Source: Epiperipatus broadwayi (lineage: Eukaryota; Onychophora; Udeonychophora; Euonychophora; Peripatidae). Taken from it: a stretch of 64,000 nt of DNA. Both the position numbers and the translations under genes were made by a program. Every line of letters starts with the position of its first letter. Within the stretch, counting starts at the first letter, position 1. The notes under the pieces are model-generated. The model saw only the letters and a list, made by a program, of their open reading frames with translations. It was not told where the DNA came from and did not search any database. Shown here in pieces: positions 1 through 11,339 of this stretch. The stretch spans positions 9,466,085-9,530,084 of the forward strand of contig JAQFVV010012396.1 in the NCBI GenBank assembly GCA_028023455.1. Direction: 5' to 3'.

Positions 1-559
1 CTTACATATACATTCTTTGAAATACAAGAAAGTTAACTTTCTCTTATTTCATATATATAAAACAAACAATTACCTAACTCAAAATATAGTAACTAGCTAT
101 ATATTAAACAATTGAATGCATAAAAAATATATACTACAAATTAATATACAACCTTATCACCCTCCTATATGACACGTTAAAGTAACACAACAGCTCCATT
201 GTCTGTTTCATGAGCTATAATTTGATGATATTTATTAATCCAAATAAAGTAAAAGTATTATAAACAATTATCCAAAATAATATGTATTTTTTAAAAATTC
301 CAATATATTTCAATTATTAAATTTTATCGTTCATTTTTCAGATATTTAATATTATAATGGCATTATGAATGAACAAACGCTGATCTCCATTTTATGATGA
401 TATGCTGTACAAATAAACTGATTTAAATCCTGAATTAAAATACTTCATCAATATTATAAAATTATATCTGCAGATGAAAATAATTATTTAATACAATATT
501 ATGTTAGCTTTCATATTCCATTATTAAAACATTTTTTTGTTCACATTCGATATTCATTT
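1..559. other. AT-rich intergenic DNA, nothing recognised
   Basis: Very AT-rich sequence with no sustained reading frame, no tRNA-like box pair and no repeat that I can match elsewhere in the window. Confidence 0.5.
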
Positions 560-890
560 TAGTTAGGGATATTAAAATAGCTTTGAAAGCTGAAGATCTC
601 TCAGTCCCATATAGCTATTTGAGTTAGATAGCTGGGTTTGAAGACATTTAAGTGTCTGAAAATTTCAGATTTTCTACTCAGTGGTTAACTCTTAGATAAA
701 TGCTGGCTTTGGCTTGGTATTTTTAGATCTAGTGTCTGAAACTATCTTAGCATCTGTCTGAGGAGTGCCAAAGCATGAAATCGTTGGTCAGGAGATTGGC
801 ATGGTTTTCATAGAGATATTTTAAATGCTTTCTCTTGCTAAGCCTTTATCATGAAGCTTGTTGAGCAATTAGTAAAGCTCTTTGTTTAAA
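560..890 (+). mobile_element. Single-arm copy of ribozyme foldback family 2
   Basis: About 330 bp matching one arm of the palindromes at 37.0-37.8 kb and 54.8-55.2 kb. Shared landmarks are the block starting CTATTTGAGTTAGATAGCTG, the block TTTCAGATTTTCTACTC, and a hammerhead-type core near the end. The opposite arm is missing, so this is a truncated or half copy. No target-site duplication was found. The family assignment is by eye from several shared 15-20 nt words in the same order. Confidence 0.65.
750..800 (+). ncRNA. Hammerhead-type ribozyme core (CUGAGGA variant)
   Basis: CUGAGGA (758-764) fits the CUGANGA consensus. It is followed by a possible stem II, GUGC/GCAU with loop CAAA (765-776), then GAAA (777-780), a two-pair stem III around GUU, and the cleavage triplet GUC (787-789). 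Stem I is weak: AUCU upstream can pair with AGAU downstream across an internal loop. All invariant core bases are present, so cleavage competence is possible but untested. Confidence 0.55.
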
Positions 891-1000
891 TTAAACATGT
901 TTAGTATTTATGACATACATTTGTAAAACTATGTTTTAAATCCACATTAGTTCTTTCAATTAATAGAAACAATTAATTCAAACGGATAGATATGTGTTTA

Positions 1001-1232
1001 TTATATATATAACATTCGAGATTAAGATTCATAATGCTGTACAATAAATGTTTTAAAATATTTTCTAATTTAGTATAAGGCAACAATTAACAAGACTAGA
1101 GCAGTCATCTATTGCCATGTCTCATTTATTAAAGTAGAATCTTGCTTAAAATACTTTGGTTAGAATGTATTTTAGAGAGTATTTTAAAATATTTATTGTA
1201 TAGTGTTATGAATCTCGAATGTTATATATATG
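1001..1232. repeat. Foldback/MITE-like inverted repeat
   Basis: Arms of about 55-60 bp (about 1001-1060 and 1176-1232) are inverted copies of each other, sharing AACATTCGAGAtt and ACAATAAATgTTTTAAAATA. The 115-bp centre has no open frame. It looks like a short non-autonomous inverted-repeat element. No coding capacity or clear flanking duplication was seen. Confidence 0.6.
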
Positions 1233-1235
1233 TTG

Positions 1236-1330
1236 CGAATATATATATATTAAAACGTTGAAGGTTATTCTATTCTATTATATATATATATATATATAAT
1301 ATTAAAACATATATATATATATATAATTTT
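1236..1330. repeat. AT microsatellite
   Basis: Several (AT)n runs separated by short AT-rich linkers. Simple low-complexity sequence. Confidence 0.8.
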
Positions 1331-1353
1331 TATACTAAACAATGTAATTAGAA

Positions 1354-1486
1354 GGGACTTGAACTCAGCTTTCAAGCTCTCTATAGATATGCACACTGTC
1401 TTTTTCACATTATGTGGTCATGTGTATCATTTGTTTAGGTTGAAGTGCATAGCTGTAAAGAGCTTAAAAGTCTAAGTTCAAATCCC
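1354..1486. repeat. Inverted pair of a tRNA-like sequence
   Basis: The minus strand of 1354-1396 and the plus strand of 1445-1486 are diverged copies of one sequence. Both end in a B-box-like motif, GAGTTCAAGTCCC on the left arm and AAGTTCAAATCCC on the right. They face each other around a 48-bp spacer. A tRNA-derived SINE fragment arranged as a foldback is the simplest reading. No intact cloverleaf is visible. Confidence 0.45.
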
Positions 1487-1799
1487 ATATATATATTGAA
1501 AATCTTGTCTATTAATTTAAAAAACTTCTAAATTTTTGTTAATATAGTCTTAGTTCTTTGATTCTGATAGTATTTCTTCTATATATAAATGCTGTGATTG
1601 ATTAATGTTTTAAATATGAGGAATATAAATGTTTTTAAGCCAATAAACATCACATGATCACCATTTCTTACACTTGCTTATAACTGCTATTAAAACAGGC
1701 AAAACTCTCCATACAGTATTCACACTCAGTGCAAGTCAGAGTAATCAATGGATGCCAGAAGGCTTATGCATAATCCCCATCTAGTGCCTCCTCATCCAA

Positions 1800-1845
1800 T
1801 ATCTCAACTAGTTTCTGGTTTGTGGCCTTCATCAGTGAGGATCTT
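1800..1845 (-). ncRNA. Hammerhead-type core in family 1, left arm
   Basis: On the minus strand: CUGAUGA (1829-1835), a stem II of about three pairs, GAAAC (1811-1815), then UAGUU. The region after the core has a small deletion compared with sister copies, which read UAGUC then UGGAGA, so stem I is damaged. Core bases are intact; activity is doubtful. Confidence 0.45.
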
Positions 1846-2629
1846 GAATCTGAGAGCACTGCACCTAGATCTTAGAATCTAATGCAACCCTCCAGCAGCC
1901 ACCTTTCATCTCTACTTAACTACAAAACTATGGGTCTTAAATTGAAAACACAATAATATTTTCAATCCTAGTTTATTAGCTTATATAGTCATATAGGTCT
2001 AAACTCAGTTCAGTACCCATACATTTAGGTATCTTTGGATCTTTAATAATCATAGCCACCACTATCCTATTAGGCAGGATTGGTTTTAAGCCAATAAACA
2101 TCACATGATCACTATTTCTTATGCTTGTTTATAACTGTTATTAAAACAGGTAAAATTCTCAATACAGTATTGTCACTCAGTGCAAGCCAGAGTAATCAAT
2201 GGATGCCAGAAGACTTGTGCATAAAACCCCCATCTAGTCCCTGATCATCCAATATTCACAGACTTGTTTCTGGCATGTGATCTTTATCAGTGAAGGAACC
2301 TTGGATCTGAGAGTACTGCACCTAGGATCCGGCTTGCACTGAGTGGCAATATTGTATGAAGAGTTTTGTCTGTTTTAATAACAGTTATAAGCAAGCATAA
2401 GAAATGGTGATCATGTAATGTTTATTGACTTAAAACAATCCTGCCTAAAGACACCAAAATGTATGAGTACTGAACTGAGTTCAGACCTATATGATTATAT
2501 AAGCTAATGAGCTCAAATTGAAAATATTATTGTTTTTAATTTGTCTAATAGTTTTGTAGTTAAATAGAGATAAAAGATGGCTGGAGGGTTGCATTAGATC
2601 CTAAGATCTAGGTGCAGTGCTCTCAGATC

Positions 2630-2690
2630 CAAGGCTTCTCACTGATGAAGGCCACAAGCCAGAAATTAGTCTGGGGATATTGGTTGAGTA
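2630..2690 (+). ncRNA. Hammerhead-type ribozyme core in family 1, right arm
   Basis: Stem I: UUCUCA (2636-2641) pairs with UGGGGA (2672-2677), six pairs including two G-U. Then come CUGAUGA (2642-2648), stem II GGC/GCC with loop CACAA and an A-A closing mismatch, GAAA (2662-2665), and a minimal stem III ending in the cleavage triplet GUC (2669-2671). The order fits a type-I hammerhead with a very short stem III. Confidence 0.6.
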
Positions 2691-2798
2691 GGCACTAGTT
2701 GGGGATTTTATGCACAAGCCTTCTGGCATCCATTGATTACTCTGGCTTGCACTGAGTGGCAATACTGTATGGAGAGTTTTGCCTGAATATAAATGTTT

Positions 2799-3784
2799 AT
2801 GCCTTACATACCTAATATCCATTCAAAAATAATATCGATTATGCACAAGGATTTTAATATTGGGGTTAGATTCCCCTTATCACTGAATAGACATTTAATA
2901 ATTCCAAAGGTAAAATTAATAATGATGATAATGCTCAATTGATATACATCCTGGATTGATATTATCTTTCATTTTTATTTTATCTCATGAATATTTAGAA
3001 ACACTCTAAATATTCCTTATATCATTAAAATACATAGCATAAATTATAATCAAAGAATAGTAATTAATTATTATTAGATGCTATAATAATTGTATGATTA
3101 AATAGAAGTTAGTAAATGAATTATAATTAATGATGGCCGATCATTTTTTATTGATTTATTACATTACGATTTTCCAAGAAACTTCTTGAAATGAGTTCAC
3201 CTGTTTCCCAGAAAATCGCATAGCCTACATATAAAAATTCCTAAAGATAATTACTTTGTGCTATTCTTTTTATAATTTTATTTAGTTCAAAATTTTTCGA
3301 TTGTAACAACAGTTCCTAAGAGTTATTTTTATGCTATAGAGTTTTATGGAACTCTTTATGAAATGAAAAACAAATATTAAAAAAGCAGAAAAAAAAGATG
3401 TTTTTATGAAAGCCATAGATAGAAAAAAGATAGACAAAAAAATTATGTTAAAAGTCTAATATCCAAATTAAAATTATCATATTTTGGATTAAGTATAAAA
3501 CATGTTCATTTTTTGAAAATTACTATTATGATAAAAGCAAAAAAATAAAAAAGAATAAAGTGATTACCCTAAATTAGATAAATTAACCACAATAATTATC
3601 AAGATCCAGGACAAGCATTTAATATGATTTTTAAAATATTTTTATCCATGTCAAGTCAAAAAAATGCTGTCTGTGCACATTAATTCCAAAGTGGAGTTAT
3701 TATCATTAAAGATACCTAAGACAATCGATGATATATTTAGGAAGTAACATTCAGTTCAGTTATAGATTTTACACCATCAACAAT
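2799..3784. other. AT-rich intergenic DNA, nothing recognised
   Basis: No supported gene or matched repeat in this stretch. Confidence 0.5.
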
Positions 3785-3927
3785 TTGTTTATGTTTTTTT
3801 TTTTTTTTTTCATATGTCATAGCATCTGCCGGGACGCGAACCCACACCCGTCTGCAACCAACTATTTGCTTGCATGACAGCTGCAATACCTCTCGGCTAA
3901 CAACGCAAGACTTGTTTATGTTTTTTT
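3785..3927 (-). mobile_element. tRNA-derived SINE with 16-bp TSD
   Basis: On the minus strand the body begins GTCTTGCGTTGTTAGCCGAG, which contains a Pol III A box (TAGCCGAGAGG). It continues to a B-box-like GGTTCGCGTCC and ends ATGCTATGACATATG plus a poly-A tract (T run at 3794-3810). TTGTTTATG plus seven T flanks both ends (3785-3800 and 3912-3927). The head with its long variable-arm region resembles a class-II (Leu/Ser-like) tRNA. A close relative lies at 18.55 kb. Retroposition is well supported by the tail and the duplication. Confidence 0.85.
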
Positions 3928-4744
3928 ATGCTTGGAAAAGTCAATTTAACATTTAGTAAGAAACAAAAAAAAAAAAGTGAAAAAAAATTTACTGTAAAAT
4001 TCAATGCTGACAATATATTCAATATATTAGTTATATAATTGTGATTGAAAAGAGTATCTGTAGATTATAATGATAATCAAGTCTTGTATCAAAGAGATCT
4101 TTGCAGCATTGGAAGACATAGTTGAAGCTGCTGAAGCTAAACCCAAGATGATATTGTAAAGAACTATATTATTTTAACTATAAATTTGAATTTATTAATG
4201 CAATTAATTTAATGTATTCTTTAGTAATGTGCAAAATGAATAAAGGAGAGAGTGATTACAGTAATAAAAAAGAATGGAAAGTCAATTAAATTTAGATTAC
4301 AATACAATATCTCCAATCGAACATCTCATATTTTATTAAGAAAATTATAAGTACAATAATTTCTTTATATATTTTACTTCATATCATTTAAATATACAAT
4401 ATCTAATTAATAACACATAAGAAAATAAAATTATTTAATTTTAAAGGCAAATCTGTTTTTGCTTTACTTCATAATGTAATATGTCTTATATATTACATCT
4501 TTTTTTTTTCAAATTTTATCAATGTTTCTCTCATATCACTTTCATCATGTTACAACTATGTATCAATACTTTCACTAAGAATACATTTTGTGAACAATTT
4601 TTGCTCTTACAGGTAAGTTCAAGATAACAAATACATGAATTTTCATATTGACAACTTATCACCCTTCATCACATTAAAACAGTCAAGAGCAAAAGTTGTA
4701 CATAAAATGCATATGTAATGACAGATGCTTAGTTATATAATTAA
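3928..4744. other. AT-rich intergenic DNA, nothing recognised
   Basis: No supported gene or matched repeat. Confidence 0.5.
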
Positions 4745-5235
4745 TGGTGGACAGTTGTGATATAATAGAGTTGAGATAAGAGAAAATGATCTGAGTGCTA
4801 ATGGATGGCTATGATATGATGGAGTTGAGCTGAGAGAAGATGGTCTGCATTCTGTAATGGTGGATGCTTATGATATGATTGAATTGGGATGAGAAAAGAT
4901 GGCTTGAGGTCTGCAATGGTGGATGGTTGTAGTGTAATAGTATTAAGATTAGAGAAGATGTCTGAGTGCTGATGGATGGTTATGATAAGGAGTTGAGATG
5001 AGAAAAGATGGTCTGCATTCTGTAATGGTGGATAGTTGTGATATATCAGAGTTGAGATAAGAGAAAAATGATCTGGATGCTGGCAGATGGTTATAATATG
5101 AAGGAATTGAGATGGGAAAAGATGGTCTGTATTCTTTAATGATGGATGGTTGTGATATAATAGAATTGAGATAAGAGAAAATGATCTGCAGGCTGGTGAA
5201 TGATTATGATATGATGGAGTTGAAATGATAGATAC
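4745..5235. repeat. Tandem minisatellite, about 50-60 bp unit, about 9 copies
   Basis: Diverged tandem units built on GAGTTGAGAT, GAGAAAAGATGGTCTGCATT and TGGATGGTTGTGATA. Successive GAGTTGAG-type starts fall near 4768, 4822, 4881, 4941, 4990, 5050, 5104, 5164 and 5219, so the period is mostly about 54 or 60 bp. Many spacings are multiples of three, which keeps a long minus-strand frame open (4798-5286) with a His/Ser/Leu-rich repeat. That frame is better read as a by-product of the array than as a gene. Confidence 0.85.
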
Positions 5236-6352
5236 ATTGATAAAGACCAAAAAATATGAAAATTGTTTATGTAGATGATAATACATTTGTATGAATGCAT
5301 GTACAAATTTGTGTGTACGATTACATGATTAAAGCTACGATTAGTAATTCCCATATATTGTTGACAAACTAACATATAAAGTAAAAATAATGTTCCACCA
5401 CATAATATAATTTTAAATAAAGCAAGTTTTGTTATTATTTTTAACAGGTTCTTAGATTTAAATTTAAAAAAAAAAAAAAAATTCAAGGACAAACAAAAAG
5501 TAGGCTAATAAAAAAAATTAGTTCCACTTATGATAAAAATAAAAAAGTTAATCATTAGTAGGTGTCAAAACTTTAAAAACAAAAATTGAAATATGTTACT
5601 TTTTTATGCATAAAAAAGAAGATATATTTATTGGCTAGATAACTCAGGGTCAAGTCTACAATGAAATAAACCTTAATGTTAATAATTTCCTTCTTTATTT
5701 TTTACAACTTTTATATACTCTGTCATTTTTAAATTGAGGTCAACAATAACATGATAAATTTTGCACAAAATTATTAAGTTATTTTATTAAGGATATTCTG
5801 TAACAACCAACAATAAACAACTGGCAGCAAAGTGTCTGAATTATATGTGCTTATAATTTTACTACTATCAAACCAATCATTAGCAGTCTTTTGTAAACCT
5901 GTAGAAGTAAAGATTACTCTCAAAGTATATGCAGAATGTGCTCTGTGTTTCTGTTCTGGTGGTTAAATACAACATGGAATAATTGGAATAAAACTGCACT
6001 GACAAAGATCAATAAATTTGAAAATATATAAACATGCATTATTAATACATTATGAAATGAAGCAGCAATTAACAAAAGACAAAAATTCTAAATTTTGTGA
6101 TAATTCTGCAAATGAATCTGAAAATCAAATTTGTTCCTTTAGAAAATCTATTTCATTCATTCATTTCTTATTCTAATCAAATAAAGATGCAACTTTACAA
6201 TAGTAAATTAATTAATAACATTTGGCTGAGGACCATTTTGACTGATTATATCATTGTATTTTTAAAATCATATGAAGCATCCTAAATAAACATTTTCTAA
6301 TGCATCTGTTATATTATTAGGCAGTTTATATTTCACTCCCACACAATAATTC
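5236..6352. other. AT-rich intergenic DNA, nothing recognised
   Basis: No convincing coding region. Short frames here lack any recognisable domain. Confidence 0.5.
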
Positions 6353-6735
6353 AGAAAAATAGCAGCCTTATAGAGAGATATTTTTGCAGTGGTTATGTCA
6401 ATATGATGAAAGACCCTGTCTTTAATATGATTAAATGCAACATAATAAATTGGACCAAATAACCACCTTAAAGACAGATATTTTTTGCAGTGATTATGTT
6501 ATTATGATGAAATGCCCCATCTTTAAATTATTAAATGCCACATAATAAATTGGACAGAATAATAACCTTATAGACCGCTATTTTTTGCAGTGATTATATC
6601 ATTATGATGAAATGTTCTGTCTTTAAATTATTAAATGACACATAATAAATTGGACAAAATAACAGCCTTACAGACAGAAGTGATTACATCATTATGATGA
6701 AATGCTCTGTCTTTAAATTATTAAATGTGACAGCA
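6353..6735. repeat. Tandem array, about 100 bp unit, four copies
   Basis: Four diverged units each carry a CCTTA start (about 6365, 6467, 6567, 6665), TTTTTTGCAGTGATTAT, ATTATGATGAAATG and ACATAATAAATTGGAC. The last unit lacks the TTTTTTGCAG segment. No coding meaning is apparent. Confidence 0.85.
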
Positions 6736-6808
6736 GCATGTTGGAGTTGATAGCCATACAAGCTAAAAGTTGCTGAAAATGTTTTTTGTATTATAACTGA
6801 TGAAGTCT

Positions 6809-7265
6809 TTATAGATTATTTAAAACATTAAGAACATTTTGCAGATCATTATTTGAAAGGATAAAAGTAGCACAATTATTTGCATGCTGTAAATCTAGAA
6901 ATAAAAATAAATTTTTTAGTTTTGCTTTTAAAATTAAAAATTTAATCCACAAATTTGGACCACATCTTGATGTCTGCCTTATACTGTTATCTGTAATTAG
7001 TTTTAAAGACCCACTGCCACAAAAATTGGAGAAGTTAGAACTAGTAAATGGTATTGTAATATCGTTTAATTCCATTTTTATTTCAAATGTCTCAGATTTT
7101 CCACCAGCATGAATGTTTCCTGTTAAATTATTTTCTAGAAGTTTCATAATATGAATAAACTTCATTGAACAACCAGATATTTTCAAACATTGTCACAAAC
7201 TTGTTTGATTGAGTCAAAAACCTTGAACAAATCAATAAAGGCAGCATATAAAACATATCTTTATA
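6809..7265 (-). pseudogene. Decayed LINE reverse transcriptase fragment
   Basis: Near 7200-7257 the minus strand encodes AAFIDLFKVFDSIKQ, a good match to the early RT motif (A/F-I-D-x-x-K-A-F-D-S-V) of Jockey/CR1-like non-LTR retrotransposons. Downstream, after stops, a 125-codon frame (7186-6809) ends in DLQHANNCATF then a DLQ repeat. This sits where the catalytic FADD/YADD box is expected; both aspartates have become asparagine. The LINE family is inferred from these two motifs only. The copy is dead: several stops and a lost catalytic box. Confidence 0.6.
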
Positions 7266-9000
7266 TTAATACCATTCTTACATTTGCTGCAACAATAAAA
7301 CTCATATCTATAATGCTCATTTTATACTCTAACACCATACTGATTCTTTGGTAGTAACAGCACAAAATTCCTCTAAAAATACCTTTATCTTCTTACATAA
7401 TTAAAGACTATGGATTTGATCATGAAAGACTAATTAATACATTGTGGCTGCTACTTATTTCAAATATAAGTAATTTTCAATTTTTTGTATTAATAATTTT
7501 ATTAGTGGATAAATGTATAAATTAATTACAGATTGATAAGCTTGGAAATATTGAATGTAATTCAATCTAATGGAGAAGTATTTTCAGTTAAAATTTATCT
7601 TATGTAAAATGTTTAGGCATTCATAATACTATCTTTAGACTCAAGAGAATTTTATAAACTTCTGCATAAAATATTGATAACAATAAATAGTTAAAAAAAA
7701 TGATACATTAAAAGTTTGAAATCACATTCCATGTAACTAATGAAGTCAAGGATTATTTCTACTAATGTTGTGGCTATATTATCAATATTTGATTTCTAGT
7801 TTTTGATATTGCTATGTTGGAAAAGAGAATATGCCAAGAGAAGATTACCATAAAAACTGGAAAGTGCTGAGAATAAGTATTACAAAAACTGATATTGTGA
7901 AAATGGAAATATATTTCTTATGGATGACCATATCAGAAATGAAAAAAATATAGTACATTGGGAAATTATCATTTAAGAGAATATTCTGCCTACTAATATA
8001 GTAATATCAAAATGAAATGTTATGGTATCCAATACCAAAGGCTATAATGTAAAATCTATGAATGTTTAACTAATATATATATATATATATGTGTGTGTGT
8101 AAATAATAAATATATATATAGCCCAATATATGCATATGTAATTGTAAATTTAAATGAAAGTAACCATTTTCTGCAAGCCATTGATAAGGAGTACTCATAC
8201 ATCAATGAATATTAATAAAGAATAGGTGCCTTAAATCATTTTATCAGGCTTAAATCATGTACACATCAGGATATACATATTTATTATTTATATTTATAAA
8301 ATGAACTTAATGTTAATATTACAGGCCATTAAAAATAAGATAAACTCTTTGCCCTATAATATATAGATATAAATTCAAAATGATTTGAACTATATTTAAA
8401 ATCTGGCAGATATATAAATTACATACTCATTTCTCAACCACATTGCTAAATGGTCATTTAAATACAGACTATTCTTTATTAATATTTATTGGTGTATGAG
8501 AACTGTTTATTAATGGCCCACAGAATTTTATTTAAAATTATATATATATTAAATTCTTATAATAAAAGTTTATTTCTCTAAAATTCATGGAAGTGAAAAA
8601 GAAATGGCAGAGAATGCATATTTTAAATGATAATTGAATAGAATATTAAAATTGGGCATATAAAAAATTAATTCAATTGAACTTTTTTTCATTTAGCTGC
8701 TGATTGTACAAATGGATATCACCAGTGAAATTCACAAAATCAAACAGATTACATTCTTTGCATTAAGATATGGAATTCTTCAGTTTTAATGATGAAAATA
8801 TGACAAGAGCAGATCATAAAAAAGATTACAAATAACTGGTATCCATCCAATGACATAGATATCCACAAAAAGTTATTGATTTTAGAAATAATACTAGAAA
8901 TTAATTTGAGATGTTGGAAGTAAATTTACATAAAATCAAAATGAAAGCAATAGTTTCAGATATGGAATAAGTTTAATTAATAAATAAAATATTTGAATGG
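7266..9000. other. AT-rich intergenic DNA with short microsatellites
   Basis: Contains an (AT)n(GT)n run near 8070-8100 but no supported gene. Confidence 0.5.
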
Positions 9001-9004
9001 CATT

Positions 9005-9085
9005 ATTTCTCAAGGGTCCAGAAGAAGTTTAGAATCCTACATTCCAGAGCCTGACACTCTACCAACTGCACTAAACTGTACAGGG
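9005..9085 (-). mobile_element. tRNA-like SINE fragment
   Basis: The minus strand reads TTTAGTGCAGTTGGTAGAG (A-box-like), then GTCAGGCTCTGGAATG (anticodon-arm-like) and GGATTCTAAAC (weak B box). Order and spacing resemble a tRNA-derived SINE head. A related head lies at 51.8-51.9 kb. No cloverleaf ends or TSD were found. Confidence 0.45.
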
Positions 9086-11339
9086 CAGTTTGATGAATAT
9101 AAAACCACAATAAAATCAAAATTCACATTAAATTATATGACTGCAAAAAAAAATGAAGATCAACACTGAAAAGATTAAGCTATTTTGAAAAAATAAAATT
9201 TTTAATTTCAAACTGCAACCAGAAAATACAAGAAAGAATATTTCAAAGCATTGAAAATAGAAATAAAATTGAAAAATTATAATGTAATTTAAAAGACAAC
9301 ATAAAAAAAAGTCCAGCCTTAAATGGATTAATTTAACTGATAATATAAGATTATACACAATGAAAGAGTTAAAACAGAAATGAAAGAAATATTCATCAGA
9401 AGGACAATTAAGACATTTTTAATGAAGTCAGCTATACAAAGACGTCATCAAAAATAGATCCTGAAATTGGCTAGTTATATTTTGTCAAAAAATTTTTGGG
9501 AAAAAAAATACAATAAAAATTCCAATTAAATCATATTGATTAATCAGAAAAAGGAATTTTGAATGGAATGTAAAAAAGATTGTATTATTTCTATAATAAA
9601 ACTGTACACTAAGCATTATATGGCAAAACAATTCCAAAGATATAAATTGGTTTCAGAAAAAAAATATTGAAAATGTTAATTACACTAAATAATAGAAAAT
9701 TCAAAAAATTCTAGAAGGAAGTCAATATAAGCATTGACTATGATAAGACTTTTAATTCAATTTAACATTTTAAATTATAAAATATTCATAGAAAAATAGA
9801 TGTACCCAAGTATCTTATTGTTCTTTTATTTTTATTATTTAAAACACTATAAAATATTTATAATGAAAACTTAATCCTTGAGATGGGTAACCTCAAAATG
9901 TAACCAAAATACAACATTAACATAATTACTAATATAAAAATACAAAAAAATATTAGACAAAAATAATGCAGAATGCAGATTACAGCCATAAACTATGCAA
10001 AAAGTAAAGGTCTATAAAAGCTGGGCTCATATTAAAGTAGTGACAAAATTAGACAGAAGATTGAAATATGTATGGCTTAAGAAATTACAAAACTATTAAA
10101 AATAACTTAATGCTTTTCTTTAACAATGATTTTTTGGGGGGGAAATTAAAAACATATATATAAATTACATTATAAACCTCTATGCTTAAATAAACCAACA
10201 ATACTACAATTAGGAAATAAACTGAATCTTTTTATTTTTTACTTGCAGTATTGCCTTAATAATAGTTTGCTACAGTATTCTATTGGTTTGTTTAAACATG
10301 AGAAGTGTGGTAGTGTAATTTACATATAGCTTCCAAGTAGTTATTGGCATCTATGGCTTAATATATATATGGGTGTGAATGTCATGCTAAACTTGATTAT
10401 TTTAACACTTAATACTTTTATCATTAAATGAAAAGACACAGAACTATATATATATATATTTGGAGGATATCTTTTGTGTATTTATTGTAAAGTTATAAAC
10501 AGGGTCAAATTTGAACTTAAATTTGGAGTTTGTTTAGAATGAATTTTTCTTTGAAAAAAGATTGAATTATAATTTTAGGATTTTTTTTTATTTTTTGGAA
10601 TCTAGATAAGTATGTCTAGAATTTTACCAAAAAATTATTAAAGATATTTAAGCTCATTTACATTCCAAGCTAATAACTTTCAAGTCAAATGGTGCTAAAG
10701 ACCTTTTTTTCATCACTGGACTACAAGCACTTAAACTTTTTTGAATTTTAATTACTAAATTAATTAAAATGATAAAGATATTCTCTCTTTTTTTTTAATT
10801 GGCAAAAATAATACAATCATCATTATAGTATAAATTTAGGATTCAAAATAGTGCAATTTTTTAATTCTTTTAATTATAAATTTCTCCATCAAATCTACAT
10901 TGCCTTTTGATATGGGCTTTATTAAATTTATTATAAAGTATTCTTTGGCCCCTTTTATAAAAATTATAATGCTATATTCAGTTAATGTCTCTGTTTAACA
11001 TTAATTTTTATTTCTAATGCCTTATGATTTTTTACCAACAATAATAATGCTTCTTCCCATTCAATCATGTAAAAACTGTATAATATAAAGAAACATTTTT
11101 GAACATTTAACTAATTTTATATATTGCCAAACAATTTCCAAAATTGATAGAAGTGATATATAAAACCCATTCTTGTTATGATGTTTTTATATTATTCTGG
11201 CAACAAAAATTTATTCATAGTGCTTCTTGGTTGTCTAAAGCTAGCCTGAGTTCAATGACCACTGTCTTATACCTTGAAACAGACTAATTAATAAAACTCT
11301 TGAGAGTTCTTTTTTTGTAGTGGACCTCAAAGACATTCT
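9086..11339. other. AT-rich intergenic DNA, nothing recognised
   Basis: No supported gene. The 76-codon minus frame near 9.1-9.36 kb is hydrophobic low-complexity translation of AT-rich DNA. Confidence 0.5.

Larger units (their letters stand above)
1621..2798 (-). mobile_element. Palindromic ribozyme element, family 1, with 14-bp TSD
   Basis: GAATATAAATGTTT occurs at 1621-1634 and again at 2785-2798, and brackets a large palindrome centred near 2330. Left of the centre lie a block X (about 1695-1920), a linker Y, and a second partial X (about 2083-2330). Right of the centre lie the inverted counterparts of X, Y and X. The left end carries the family tail (minus-strand ...ATGTGATGTTTATTGGCTTAAA). 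The right end stops at GGAGAGTTTTGCC. The same two termini recur at 25.1 kb and 52.8 kb. Hammerhead cores lie in outward-facing positions. The direct repeats imply insertion of the whole composite in one event. Confidence 0.75.

Noticed and set aside
2280-2300. CUGAUAA-type core in family 1
   Set aside because: The invariant G is lost; a decayed ribozyme copy at best.
4798-5286. 162-codon minus-strand frame
   Set aside because: It is the translation of the 54/60-bp tandem array and has no domain; treated as a repeat artefact.
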